Made by a program: the position numbers and the translations under genes
Shown here: positions 27,644 through 36,609 of the stretch, one piece after another
Position numbering within the stretch: the first letter of the stretch is position 1
Layout of the letters: the number at the start of each line of letters is the position of its first letter
DNA from: Arcobacter arenosus
Lineage (GTDB): Bacteria; Campylobacterota; Campylobacteria; Campylobacterales; Arcobacteraceae
Length of the DNA: 64,000 bases
NCBI RefSeq assembly: GCF_005771535.1
Contig: NZ_VANU01000004.1
Span: 310,001-374,000, forward strand
Direction of reading: 5' to 3'
The notes under the pieces: model-generated
Database searches by the model: none
Told to the model about the DNA's origin: nothing
What the model saw: the letters and a program-made list of their open reading frames with translations, nothing else

Positions 27644-29020
27644 CTAAGATAGTGTTTCAACTATTTTTTTAGCAGCTTCTCTACCATCTAACGCAGCAGT
27701 AACTGCAAGGTGAGCACCTCTTTGACAATCTCCACCTGCATAAACTTTTTTATTTGAAGTTTGATAATCTTTTGTTACAACTCCTCCCCAAGAGTTTAAT
27801 TCTACATTTAACTCTTTTAAGAATGCAGGAGCTTCAGGAGAGAAACCTAATGCAAATATGATTACATCTACATCTTCAGTATATTCACTACCTTCAATTA
27901 TTTCAACTCTTTGTCTTCCAGATTCATCTGGTTCTGAAAGTCCTGTTTGTAATAATTCAATTGAAACTGCTTTATCACCATCTTTGATGATTTTATTAGG
28001 GCTTACATTAAATACAAATTCAACACCCTCTTCTTTAGCATTAACAACCTCTTTTTTGCTCCCTGGCATATTAGCTTCATCTCTTCTATAAAGACATTTA
28101 ACACTTGCCGCACCTTCTCTAACTGATGATCTAACACAGTCCATTGCAGTATCTCCACCACCAATTACAACTACGTTTTTATCTTTAACATCAATAAAAC
28201 CTTCACCAACTTTGTTGTTAAGATTTCTTTTTTGAATACCAGTTAAAAAGTCCATTGCTAAATGAACATTTGATGCATCTTCACCATCTATTCTAGCAAA
28301 TCTACCTGCTTTTGCTCCAATTCCAAGATAAATAGCATCAAACTCTTTTTCAAGTTCAGAAACCTCTTTATCTTTTCCTATTTCACAATTTAAATGTAAT
28401 TTCATTCCAGCTTCAAGTAACCAATTAATTCTTCTATCAACTGTAGTTTTATCAAGTTTAAAACCAGGGATTCCATACATTAAAAGTCCACCAGCTCTAT
28501 CTTCTCTTTCAAACATCTCAACATCAAATCCTCGTCTAAGAAGGAAAGTTGCTGCAGAAATTCCAGAAGGTCCAGAACCAATAACTGCTACTTTAAAACC
28601 TAATTTTTTATCAGTAAATCTAGGTTTCATACCATGTTCAAATGCTCTTTCATTTAAATGAGTTTCAACTGCACCAATTGATACAGCTCCATGTCCTGTA
28701 TTTAATGAACATGCACCCTCACATAATGAATCTTGAGGACAAATTCTTCCTAAGATTTCAGGGAAAGGAGAAGTTTCATTTGATAAAGCAAATGCTAATT
28801 CCATATTTTTTTCAGAAGTTTGCTTTAACCATGCAGGAATAAAATTGCTTAATGGACAACCTGTATGACAATATGGGTCACCACATTGCATACATCTATC
28901 AGCTTGCTCTCTAGCTCTGTGTTTTTCAAATACTTGATATACTTCATTATAATCTTTTAATCTTTGTAAAACATCTCTTTTTTCTGGATTGATTCTTTCA
29001 AATTTAGTAAAATTTAACAT
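27644..29020 (-). CDS. gltD: Glutamate synthase (NADPH) small subunit
   Basis: A 458-residue GltD. The N-terminal iron-sulfur region (CMQCGDPYCHTGCPL) is followed by an FAD site (VAVIGSGPSGISAA, from about 145) and an NADPH site (VVVIGGGDTAMDC, about 285), and ends with the typical YAGGDCQRGAHLAVTAALDGREAA. It passes electrons from NADPH to GltB, which makes two glutamates from glutamine and 2-oxoglutarate. It begins one base after the gltB stop. Confidence 0.97.
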   Translation of the reverse strand: MLNFTKFERINPEKRDVLQRLKDYNEVYQVFEKHRAREQADRCMQCGDPYCHTGCPLSNFIPAWLKQTSEKNMELAFALSNETSPFPEILGRICPQDSLCEGACSLNTGHGAVSIGAVETHLNERAFEHGMKPRFTDKKLGFKVAVIGSGPSGISAATFLLRRGFDVEMFEREDRAGGLLMYGIPGFKLDKTTVDRRINWLLEAGMKLHLNCEIGKDKEVSELEKEFDAIYLGIGAKAGRFARIDGEDASNVHLAMDFLTGIQKRNLNNKVGEGFIDVKDKNVVVIGGGDTAMDCVRSSVREGAASVKCLYRRDEANMPGSKKEVVNAKEEGVEFVFNVSPNKIIKDGDKAVSIELLQTGLSEPDESGRQRVEIIEGSEYTEDVDVIIFALGFSPEAPAFLKELNVELNSWGGVVTKDYQTSNKKVYAGGDCQRGAHLAVTAALDGREAAKKIVETLS

Positions 29021-29021
29021 C

Positions 29022-32000
29022 CTAGTCTCCTTCCTCTGGATTTAGAGGTAACACCGTCATATTTTTTGGTTTAACCATCCAGAAATCTCTAATTTCTGCT
29101 CTAAAGTTTTCTAAAATTGATTCTGCTAAAGTAGACTCAGTTTCATTTAAATATTCCATCAATAATCTTTTTAAATAAAGTCTTTCTCTTTCAGTATCAT
29201 CTGTATCGATTCTAACTGCTTCAATTAACTCTTGGTTCATTTTATCAACAAAGTGTTTTTCAGGGTCATAAACAAATGATAAACCACCAGTCATACCTGC
29301 ACCAAAGTTAATACCTGTATTACCAAGAATAACTACAATACCACCTGTCATATATTCACAAGCGTTATCTCCAGTACCTTCAACTACTGCAGTACATCCA
29401 GAGTTTCTAACTCCAAATCTCTCACCAACAGCAGCTCTTACAAATAGTTTACCACCAGTAGCACCATATAAACAAGTATTACCAGCTCCAGCAAATTCAG
29501 GACCTTGGTGAGGAGTATTGATAATGATTTTACCACCATTCATACCTTTACCAACATAGTCATTTGCTGCACCATCAAGGTATAAATTCATCCCTTTTGA
29601 TAATAATGCCCCAAAAGATTGCCCCGCAATACCTTTTAAGAAGATATTGATAGAACCATCAGGTAATCCAGCATCTCCATAGTATTTTGCAATTTCACCA
29701 GAAATTAATGTACCAAATGATCTATTTAAGTTAGAGATAGTCTCTTTAACTTTTATTGGAGTTTTTGGGTTTTCAATAGTTCTATGAACTTTTTTCAATA
29801 ACTCTTTTTCAAAGTCATTAGAATCAAATGGTTTATTAGTTGGTTTTTGACAAGTATCAATTCCATCAATTCTTCTAAGAACATTTTGGAAATCAAATTT
29901 TTGTGCAAATTTATCATCAATTACTTTTAATAAATCACTTCTACCAACAATCTCTTCAATTGTTTTGTATCCTAAAGAAGCCAGAATATTTCTAACATCT
30001 TGGGCAATAAAGTTAAAGTAAGAGATTAATCTTTCAACTGTTCCAGCAAAGTGTTCTCTTAAATCTTCATCTTGAGTAGCAACCCCAACAGAACATTTAT
30101 TTGTATGACAAATTCTTAAAATCTTACATCCAAGTAGTGTTAATGCAGCAGTACCAAATGCATAAGATTCAGCTCCAAGCATAGCTGCTTTTACAACATC
30201 AAGACCAGTTTTTAAACCACCATCTGTTTGAACATGAACGAACTCTCTTAAGTGATTAGCTTTTAAAGCATTGTGTGCTTCAGAAAGTCCCATTTCCCAT
30301 GGATTACCAGTGTGTTTGATAGATGTTAAAGGAGCAGCTCCAGTACCACCATCAGCACCTGAAATTACAATTCTATCAGCATATGCTTTTGCAACACCTG
30401 CTGCAATTGTTCCAACACCAATAGTTGATACAAGTTTTACAGTAATTTTAGCTTCAGGATTAATTTGTTTTAAGTCAAAAATTAATTGAGCTAAATCTTC
30501 AATAGAATAGATATCATGGTGTGGTGGAGGTGAAATAAGTGTAACACCTTCAACAGTATGTCTTAAGCTTGCAATTAGTGCTGTAACTTTGTGACCTGGT
30601 AATTGACCACCCTCACCTGGTTTAGCACCTTGTGCAACTTTAATTTGAATCTCTTCTGCACTTCTTAAATATCCTGGAGTTACACCAAATCTACCAGAAG
30701 CAACTTGTTTAATTTTAGAATTTTTTAATGTTCCAAATCTAGCTGGGTCTTCACCACCCTCACCAGAGTTACTCATACCACCAATTGTATTCATAGCCAT
30801 TGCCATAGCTTCATGAGCTTCAGGAGAAATTGAACCACATGACATAGCTGCTGTTGCAAATCTTTTGAAGATATCTTCTATTGATTCAACTTCAGATACA
30901 TCAATAGCTTCTCTATCTGAATTAAATTCAAAGAAATCTCTAATAAATTTTTTATCTCTGTTTGCAACAAGGTCTCTTAATGTATCAAAATCAGAAATAT
31001 CTTCTTTATTTGCTGCTTTTTTATTATGCATCGCATTAGTTGTTGCTGGTCCATAATCGTGGTATTCACCACCATTTGTATACTTATAGAAACCACCTAA
31101 ATCTAATGGGAACATATGTTTATCATCAAAATAAGCATTAAAATGTTGTTTTTCAATTCTAGCTTCAATATCTTCATATGTTAATCCAGCTAAATCTGAA
31201 TGTGAACCTGCAAAACAATCATTTACAATCTCATCACTTAAACCAATAATATCAAATAATCTTGAGTTTCTGTATGATGCAATCGTAGAAATACCCATTT
31301 TAGACATAATTTTAAGTAGTCCTGCATTCATAGCTTTTTGAGTATTTTTTAGAAGTCTTTGCATCTCATATTTAGAAATCTCTTTTCTTTCATATAAAGC
31401 AACTGTTGATGTATACATCATATAAGGACAAATAGCTGTAGCACCATATCCTATTAAAACTGCAGCCATATGTGGGTCATAAACTTCACCTGTTTGAGCT
31501 ACAATTGATACGTTGTGTCTGATTTTTTCTTTAATTAATGTTTCATTAATATATCCTACAGCCATAGCCATTGGGATAAGTTTACTATTTTCACTTACAT
31601 CTTTATCATCTAAAATTACAACTGAAACATTATCCTCTTTAACTGCTTTTACAACATAAGAAGCTAATTTTTCTAATGATTTTTTTAAATCTTTTTTAAA
31701 TGCTGTACTAAAAATTCTGTTTTTGTAGTATTCATCATATCTTGGAGATGTAGGCTCACCAAATGATCTTAAAACATCAAATTTTTCTTTCATTAAAATT
31801 GGACTTGCAACTTTTAATCTTTTTGCATATTCTGGTTTTTCATCTAAAATATTATGTATATGACCAAAACCTGTTTCTAAAGACATTACAATCTTTTCTC
31901 TATATGGGTCAATTGGAGGATTCGTTACTTGTGCAAACTTTTGTCTAAAAAAGTCTGTAAAGTTTCTATTTACATTAGAAAAACATGCTAATGGAGTATC

Positions 32001-33458
32001 ATCACCCATAGACCCAACTGGTTCTTTCCCATCTTTTGCCATTGGCTCAATGATTTGGTCAATTACTTCATATGTAATATTAAAATATTTTTGTCTCTTT
32101 TCAACATCATCAAATCTATATGCACTTGTATCTAAAAATGATTCATCAATATACTCTTGTAAATATTCCATATCATGGTTTAACCATTTACCATAGTTTT
32201 GAGAAGATTTTAAATAGTCGTTAATATCATCTTGCTTTAAAACTTTCCCATGTTTTAAATCAAGACCGATCATCTCTCCTGATTGTAATCTTCCTCTTTC
32301 ACTAATATTGTCTTCATCTATTGTTACAGTACCATATTCAGAAGTGATATATATTTTATGATTTTTTGTAATTACATATTTTGCTGGTCTTAAACCATTT
32401 CTATCAATCAAACATCCAATATGTCTTCCATCTGTTAATGAAACAGCAGCAGGTCCATCCCATGCTTCCATCGCTGTTGATGTATACTCGTAAAATGCTC
32501 TTAAATCTGAATCCATATGTGGCGCATTTTGCCATGGTGCAGGAATTAAGCTTCTTGCAGCTTTGAAAAAGTCAAATCCATTTGCTAATAAAAATTCAAA
32601 CATATTATCTAGTGATGCAGAGTCTGAACCACTTGGTTGTAAAATTGGTAATAATCTATCAATCTCTTCAGAAGTAAAAACTTCAGATTCAATTTGTTCA
32701 GATTTTATTTGAACATTTACCCTATTACCTTCAACTGAGTTAATTTCACCATTATGGGCAATTGCTCTAAATGGTTGAGCCAATCTCCATTGAGGTAAAG
32801 TATTTGTTGAAAATCTTTGGTGAAATAGTGCAAAAGAGATTTGGAAATCTTCATCTCTTAAATCAATATAGAAATGCTTAATATGCGTAGGCATAATAAG
32901 CCCTTTATATGCAATCACTTTTGACGAAAACGTAGGAATATAAAAATCTTTCTTGTCTATTAATTTGTGTTCGCACTCTTTTCTTGTAAGATATAACATA
33001 GCTTCAAATCTTTTAGAAGACATTAAAGCGTTCGCACTTACAAATACTTGAACAATATGTGGTAAACTTTCAAGTGCTTGTTGCCCTAATGCATCAGTAT
33101 CAACTGGCACTTTTCTAGTAAATAATACTTTTAAATCGTTTTCTTCACAATAATCATTAAAAGTATCAATATCTTCTAAATCTTTTGCAAAAATCATAGC
33201 TACTGCGTATTTTTCTGGTAAATCAACACCATTTTCATTAGCTATTTTTCTCATAAATTTATTTGGCATTGAAAGTAGAAGCCCTGAACCATCTCCAGTT
33301 TTTCCATCTGCTGCCACTGCACCTCTGTGCATCATTCGCTCAAGCGATGTGATAGCATCCTCTAAATTTTCATGACTTGGTCTGTTTTTCAAATCAGCAA
33401 CTAGACCAAAACCACAGTTGTCTTTAGAAGAAGTAAGTAAATCTAAATTACATCCCAT
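29022..33458 (-). CDS. gltB: Glutamate synthase large subunit
   Basis: A 1478-residue GltB. The N-terminus is a short propeptide followed by NCGFGLVADL, so the glutaminase nucleophile is the cysteine exposed after removal of about 14 residues. MHRGAV, the central domain, the FMN/3Fe-4S synthase domain (GGMSNSGEGGEDPARF; GADGGTGAAPLTS; CHTNKCSVGVATQ) and the C-terminal GXGXG beta-helix domain (GGKIIINTP, GATGGKLFVRAAVGERFGVRNSG) are all in place. It is the first gene of a seven-gene minus-strand operon and diverges from dctP. AAAAGGA lies just before the ATG. Confidence 0.98.
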   Translation of the reverse strand: MGCNLDLLTSSKDNCGFGLVADLKNRPSHENLEDAITSLERMMHRGAVAADGKTGDGSGLLLSMPNKFMRKIANENGVDLPEKYAVAMIFAKDLEDIDTFNDYCEENDLKVLFTRKVPVDTDALGQQALESLPHIVQVFVSANALMSSKRFEAMLYLTRKECEHKLIDKKDFYIPTFSSKVIAYKGLIMPTHIKHFYIDLRDEDFQISFALFHQRFSTNTLPQWRLAQPFRAIAHNGEINSVEGNRVNVQIKSEQIESEVFTSEEIDRLLPILQPSGSDSASLDNMFEFLLANGFDFFKAARSLIPAPWQNAPHMDSDLRAFYEYTSTAMEAWDGPAAVSLTDGRHIGCLIDRNGLRPAKYVITKNHKIYITSEYGTVTIDEDNISERGRLQSGEMIGLDLKHGKVLKQDDINDYLKSSQNYGKWLNHDMEYLQEYIDESFLDTSAYRFDDVEKRQKYFNITYEVIDQIIEPMAKDGKEPVGSMGDDTPLACFSNVNRNFTDFFRQKFAQVTNPPIDPYREKIVMSLETGFGHIHNILDEKPEYAKRLKVASPILMKEKFDVLRSFGEPTSPRYDEYYKNRIFSTAFKKDLKKSLEKLASYVVKAVKEDNVSVVILDDKDVSENSKLIPMAMAVGYINETLIKEKIRHNVSIVAQTGEVYDPHMAAVLIGYGATAICPYMMYTSTVALYERKEISKYEMQRLLKNTQKAMNAGLLKIMSKMGISTIASYRNSRLFDIIGLSDEIVNDCFAGSHSDLAGLTYEDIEARIEKQHFNAYFDDKHMFPLDLGGFYKYTNGGEYHDYGPATTNAMHNKKAANKEDISDFDTLRDLVANRDKKFIRDFFEFNSDREAIDVSEVESIEDIFKRFATAAMSCGSISPEAHEAMAMAMNTIGGMSNSGEGGEDPARFGTLKNSKIKQVASGRFGVTPGYLRSAEEIQIKVAQGAKPGEGGQLPGHKVTALIASLRHTVEGVTLISPPPHHDIYSIEDLAQLIFDLKQINPEAKITVKLVSTIGVGTIAAGVAKAYADRIVISGADGGTGAAPLTSIKHTGNPWEMGLSEAHNALKANHLREFVHVQTDGGLKTGLDVVKAAMLGAESYAFGTAALTLLGCKILRICHTNKCSVGVATQDEDLREHFAGTVERLISYFNFIAQDVRNILASLGYKTIEEIVGRSDLLKVIDDKFAQKFDFQNVLRRIDGIDTCQKPTNKPFDSNDFEKELLKKVHRTIENPKTPIKVKETISNLNRSFGTLISGEIAKYYGDAGLPDGSINIFLKGIAGQSFGALLSKGMNLYLDGAANDYVGKGMNGGKIIINTPHQGPEFAGAGNTCLYGATGGKLFVRAAVGERFGVRNSGCTAVVEGTGDNACEYMTGGIVVILGNTGINFGAGMTGGLSFVYDPEKHFVDKMNQELIEAVRIDTDDTERERLYLKRLLMEYLNETESTLAESILENFRAEIRDFWMVKPKNMTVLPLNPEEGD

Positions 33459-33661
33459 TATTATCCTTTTATAATATAACTCTTTATATTCCTGATAAAG
33501 TCACACATAGTATCTAAAAAATGTTTAAAATGTGGTTAATGACAATTCAGTTACTTAAACTAAACTTAAAAATAATATTTTAAATTTTAAATCGCAAAAT
33601 GCTATTCTAATGCTATTTTACTCTAGTTTTTTTTGAAAATTTACACTTTTTGACATACTTT

Positions 33662-33683
33662 CTACACAACTTTTAATTATACT
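33662..33683 (+). promoter_or_regulatory. Promoter of the first dctP (duplicated element)
   Basis: The 20 bases at 33662-33681 match those at 34870-34889 before the second dctP with one mismatch. A -10 candidate TATACT lies at 33678-33683, about 33 bases before the ATG. Confidence 0.6.
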
Positions 33684-33715
33684 TTTTTCATAACCATATA
33701 ACTTAAGGAGTGAAA

Positions 33716-34711
33716 ATGAAAAAATTTATGATTGGAGCAGTTGCAGCAGCAGTAGTTGCTACATCTGGGTTAGCAGCAGAATATACACTAAAATTCTCAC
33801 ACGTTGTAAGTGCTAACACACCAAAGGGTAAAGCGGCAGATTTCTTTGAAAAAAGACTTGAAGAATTATCAGGGGGGAAAATTGATGTTCAAGTTTACCC
33901 ATCATCGCAGTTATATAATGATAATGCAGTTGTTAAAGCATTAAGATTAAACTCAGTTCAAATGGCAGCACCATCTTTTTCTAAATTTGGTAAAATCGTA
34001 CCAAACTTAGCATTATTTGACTTACCATTTCTTTTTAAAGATATTGATCACTTACATAGAGTTCAAGATGGACCAGTAGGAGAAAAACTTAAAGATATGG
34101 TTACTGCAAAAGGTATTGTAGCTTTAGATTTTTGGGATAATGGATTTAAACAATTCTCTTCATCTAAAAAAGCTTTAATTGAGCCAGCTGATGCAGAAGG
34201 TCAAAAATTTAGAATTATGTCTTCTAAAGTTTTAGAAGCTCAAATGAAAGCAGTTGGTGGAAACCCACAAATGATGCCATTCTCTGAAGTTTACTCAGGA
34301 TTACAACAAGGTGTAATTGATGCAGCTGAAAATCCAATTTCAAACATCTACACTAAAAAATTCCATGAAGTACAAACTGACTTAACTATTTCAGATCATG
34401 GTTACCTTGGATATTTAGTTGTAATGTCTAAAAAATTCTGGAAATCATTACCAGCTGATTTACAAGCAAATGTAAAACAAGCTATGAAAGAAGCAACTGC
34501 AAAAGAAAGAGAATATGCAAAAGCTTTAGAAACTGAGCAATTTAATGAAATTAAAAAGTATGCAGAAGAAACTGGAAAGTTAAAAATTCACACTTTAACA
34601 GCTGAGCAAAAAGATGCTTGGAGAAAAGCAGTGAGTAAAATCTACCCAGAGTTCTATGATGACAAATTAATTGGAAAAGATTTAATTGAAGGTGCAATCA
34701 ACACTAAATAA
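33716..34711 (+). CDS. dctP: TRAP transporter substrate-binding protein DctP (soluble periplasmic)
   Basis: A 331-residue DctP-family binding protein with a cleavable signal peptide (MKKFMIGAVAAAVVATSGLAA) and a mature part starting near EYTLKFSHVVSANTPKG. The carboxylate-binding arginine is expected in KFRIMSSKVLE, and ENPISNIYTKKFHEVQ is the family's second lobe motif. It captures C4-dicarboxylates or similar organic acids for the DctQM permease. A GTG at 33710 is in frame, but it lies inside the AAGGAG ribosome site; the ATG at 33716 is correctly spaced. A close paralogue follows at 34923. Confidence 0.93.
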   Translation: MKKFMIGAVAAAVVATSGLAAEYTLKFSHVVSANTPKGKAADFFEKRLEELSGGKIDVQVYPSSQLYNDNAVVKALRLNSVQMAAPSFSKFGKIVPNLALFDLPFLFKDIDHLHRVQDGPVGEKLKDMVTAKGIVALDFWDNGFKQFSSSKKALIEPADAEGQKFRIMSSKVLEAQMKAVGGNPQMMPFSEVYSGLQQGVIDAAENPISNIYTKKFHEVQTDLTISDHGYLGYLVVMSKKFWKSLPADLQANVKQAMKEATAKEREYAKALETEQFNEIKKYAEETGKLKIHTLTAEQKDAWRKAVSKIYPEFYDDKLIGKDLIEGAINTK

Positions 34712-34721
34712 TCTTTCCTTG

Positions 34722-34744
34722 AACCATCGGTTTAACCGATGGTT
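34722..34744 (+). terminator. Hairpin between the two dctP genes
   Basis: Eleven bases on each side of 34733 are perfectly complementary (34722-34732 with 34734-34744), 11 bases after the first dctP stop. There is no T-run after it, so it may cap or stabilise the dctP message or give partial termination instead of acting as a classic terminator. Confidence 0.5.
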
Positions 34745-34869
34745 TAACCCCAAAACCAACTTAAAATTCCCATTTAAACCCAAAAAAAATATCAAAAATA
34801 AAATTTCATTTTTTACATAAAGTGACATATTTAAATAAATTTGTGAATTTATTTTTATCTACATAATAG

Positions 34870-34891
34870 CTACATAACTTTTAATTATAAT
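34870..34891 (+). promoter_or_regulatory. Promoter of the second dctP (duplicated element)
   Basis: Near-copy (19 of 20 bases at 34870-34889) of the element before the first dctP. A consensus -10 TATAAT is at 34886-34891, about 32 bases before the ATG. A short inverted repeat (TTGTAT, 2-base gap, ATACAA) lies just downstream, at 34894-34907. Confidence 0.6.
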
Positions 34892-34922
34892 CGTTGTATG
34901 TATACAAAAAAGGAGACGATTT

Positions 34923-35978
34923 ATGACAACTACAGTTAAAGGATTATTATCCGGTGTTGCTGTTTCATCAATGCTTCTATTTAGTGGTTGTACAGACAAT
35001 GAAAAGGAAAAGGCTGTGGAAACAAAACCTTTAATACAAAAAGGTGAATATGTTTTAAAGTTTTCCCATGTTGTTAGTCCAAATACACCAAAAGGTAAAG
35101 CAGCTGACTATTTTGAAAAAAGGTTAGAAGAACTTACTGAAGGTAGAATTGATGTCCAAGTCTATCCATCTTCTCAGTTATACAAAGATAATGCAGTACT
35201 AAAAGCTTTAAAGCTTGATTCGGTACAAATGGCCGCACCATCATTTTCAAAGTTTGGTAAAATAGTACCACAATTGGCACTATTTGATTTACCATTTCTT
35301 TTTAAAGATATGTATCATCTTCATAGGGTTCAAGATGGAGTTGTAGGACAAAAATTAAAAGATATGGTTTCCTCAAAGGGTTATGAAGCATTAAGCTTTT
35401 GGGATAATCATTTCAAACAATTATCTTCTTCTACAAAACCTCTAATTAAACCAGAAGATGCGGAGGGTCAAAAATTTAGAATTATGTCTTCAAAAGTTCT
35501 TGAAGCGCAATTCCATGCAGTGGGAGCAAATCCACAAATGATGCCTTTTTCTGAAGTTTATTCAGGATTGCAACAAGGTGTAATAGATGGTCAAGAGAAT
35601 ACAAACTCTAACATCTATACAAAAAAGTTTCATGAAGTTCAAAAATATCTAACTATAACTAATCATGGTTATTTAGGATATTTAGTAGTTATGAGTGAAA
35701 AGTTTTGGGCTAGCTTACCAAAACAATTGCAAGAAAAAGTTATTATTGCAATAAATGAAGCTACACAAAAAGAAAGAGAGTATGCTGAAGAGTTAAATAC
35801 ACAACAATTTAACCTAATCAAGGAGTATGCACAAAAAACTGGTAAGTTAGAAATTATTCAACTAACTAAAGAACAAAAGGATGCTTGGAGAAAAGCTGTA
35901 AGTAAAATCTATCCAGATTTTTATGATAAAAATAAGATTGGAGAAGATTTAATTAAGGGCGCATTAGCCACGGAGTAG
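34923..35978 (+). CDS. dctP: TRAP transporter substrate-binding protein DctP (predicted lipoprotein)
   Basis: A 351-residue paralogue of the preceding DctP. Its export signal differs: a hydrophobic stretch ends in the lipobox LFSGC, so C23 should be lipidated, and a charged linker (residues 24-40) leads to the binding domain at YVLKFSHVVSPNTPKG. The arginine segment KFRIMSSK is kept. DGQENTNSNIYTKKFHEV matches classical C4-dicarboxylate DctP proteins more closely than the first copy does. It lies 5 bases before dctQ. I infer a tethered second binding protein serving the same permease, perhaps with other affinity or specificity. Confidence 0.92.
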   Translation: MTTTVKGLLSGVAVSSMLLFSGCTDNEKEKAVETKPLIQKGEYVLKFSHVVSPNTPKGKAADYFEKRLEELTEGRIDVQVYPSSQLYKDNAVLKALKLDSVQMAAPSFSKFGKIVPQLALFDLPFLFKDMYHLHRVQDGVVGQKLKDMVSSKGYEALSFWDNHFKQLSSSTKPLIKPEDAEGQKFRIMSSKVLEAQFHAVGANPQMMPFSEVYSGLQQGVIDGQENTNSNIYTKKFHEVQKYLTITNHGYLGYLVVMSEKFWASLPKQLQEKVIIAINEATQKEREYAEELNTQQFNLIKEYAQKTGKLEIIQLTKEQKDAWRKAVSKIYPDFYDKNKIGEDLIKGALATE

Positions 35979-35982
35979 GATT

Positions 35983-36609
35983 ATGGGGATTATTTTTAAA
36001 GTAATTAGTAAAATAATTGGGTTTATTAACCAAACAATTGCAGCAGTTGGTATTAGTGCTGGTGTTGCAATTGCGTTTACAAATGTTGTAGCAAGATATG
36101 CATTTGATGCATCTCTAGTTTGGGCTACTGAGTTGACAATTTTTTGTTTCTTGTGGAGTGTATTTTTTGCAGCAGCATATTGTTTCAAAAAAGATGCACA
36201 CATTGCAATTACAATTGTTTTAGATGCGGTTCCAAGTAGAGTTGCAAAAATCATGTTATTAATTTCACACTTAGTAACATTTATTTTCTTATGTGCAGTT
36301 TCATACTATGGTTATGAGTATTTATTGTTAGTTATTGATTTAGAAGAGATGTCAATTGACTTAGGTATACCAATGTGGATTCCATATTTAGTTATTCCTA
36401 TTGCATTTGCCTTTGCTGCTTATAGAGTTGGGGAGAGAATTCATGTAATTTTATCAACTTCTCATGATAAAATCTTAAAAGAGAGTGAAGCAGAACATGT
36501 TTTAGCTGAGATGGGTATTGGTGCACACAGAAATAAAGACAATGAAAATGTACAAGAATTAAATAAAATGGTTAAAGAAGTAGAAAAGAAAACAGGAGGA
36601 TTACTATGA
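35983..36609 (+). CDS. dctQ: TRAP transporter small permease DctQ
   Basis: A 208-residue DctQ subunit with four predicted membrane segments and the typical ARYAFDASLVWATELTIFCFLW and AAAYCFKKDAHIAITIV segments. DctQ forms a complex with DctM in the inner membrane. The last 50 or so residues form a charged, helical cytoplasmic tail that is longer than in many DctQ proteins. It starts 4 bases after dctP and overlaps dctM by ATGA. Confidence 0.92.
   Translation: MGIIFKVISKIIGFINQTIAAVGISAGVAIAFTNVVARYAFDASLVWATELTIFCFLWSVFFAAAYCFKKDAHIAITIVLDAVPSRVAKIMLLISHLVTFIFLCAVSYYGYEYLLLVIDLEEMSIDLGIPMWIPYLVIPIAFAFAAYRVGERIHVILSTSHDKILKESEAEHVLAEMGIGAHRNKDNENVQELNKMVKEVEKKTGGLL

Noticed and set aside
28642-33000. 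Plus-strand open frames of 60-77 codons inside gltD and gltB
   Set aside because: They lie antisense to clearly coding, conserved glutamate synthase sequence, lack ribosome sites and have no recognisable protein features.
33597-33625. Short direct repeat (AATGCTATT twice) between gltB and dctP
   Set aside because: Only nine bases, imperfect flanks and no consistent placement relative to a -10; could be chance.
35964-36254. 96-codon minus-strand frame across the start of dctQ
   Set aside because: Shadow of the dctQ coding frame; dctQ is conserved and part of a coupled operon.
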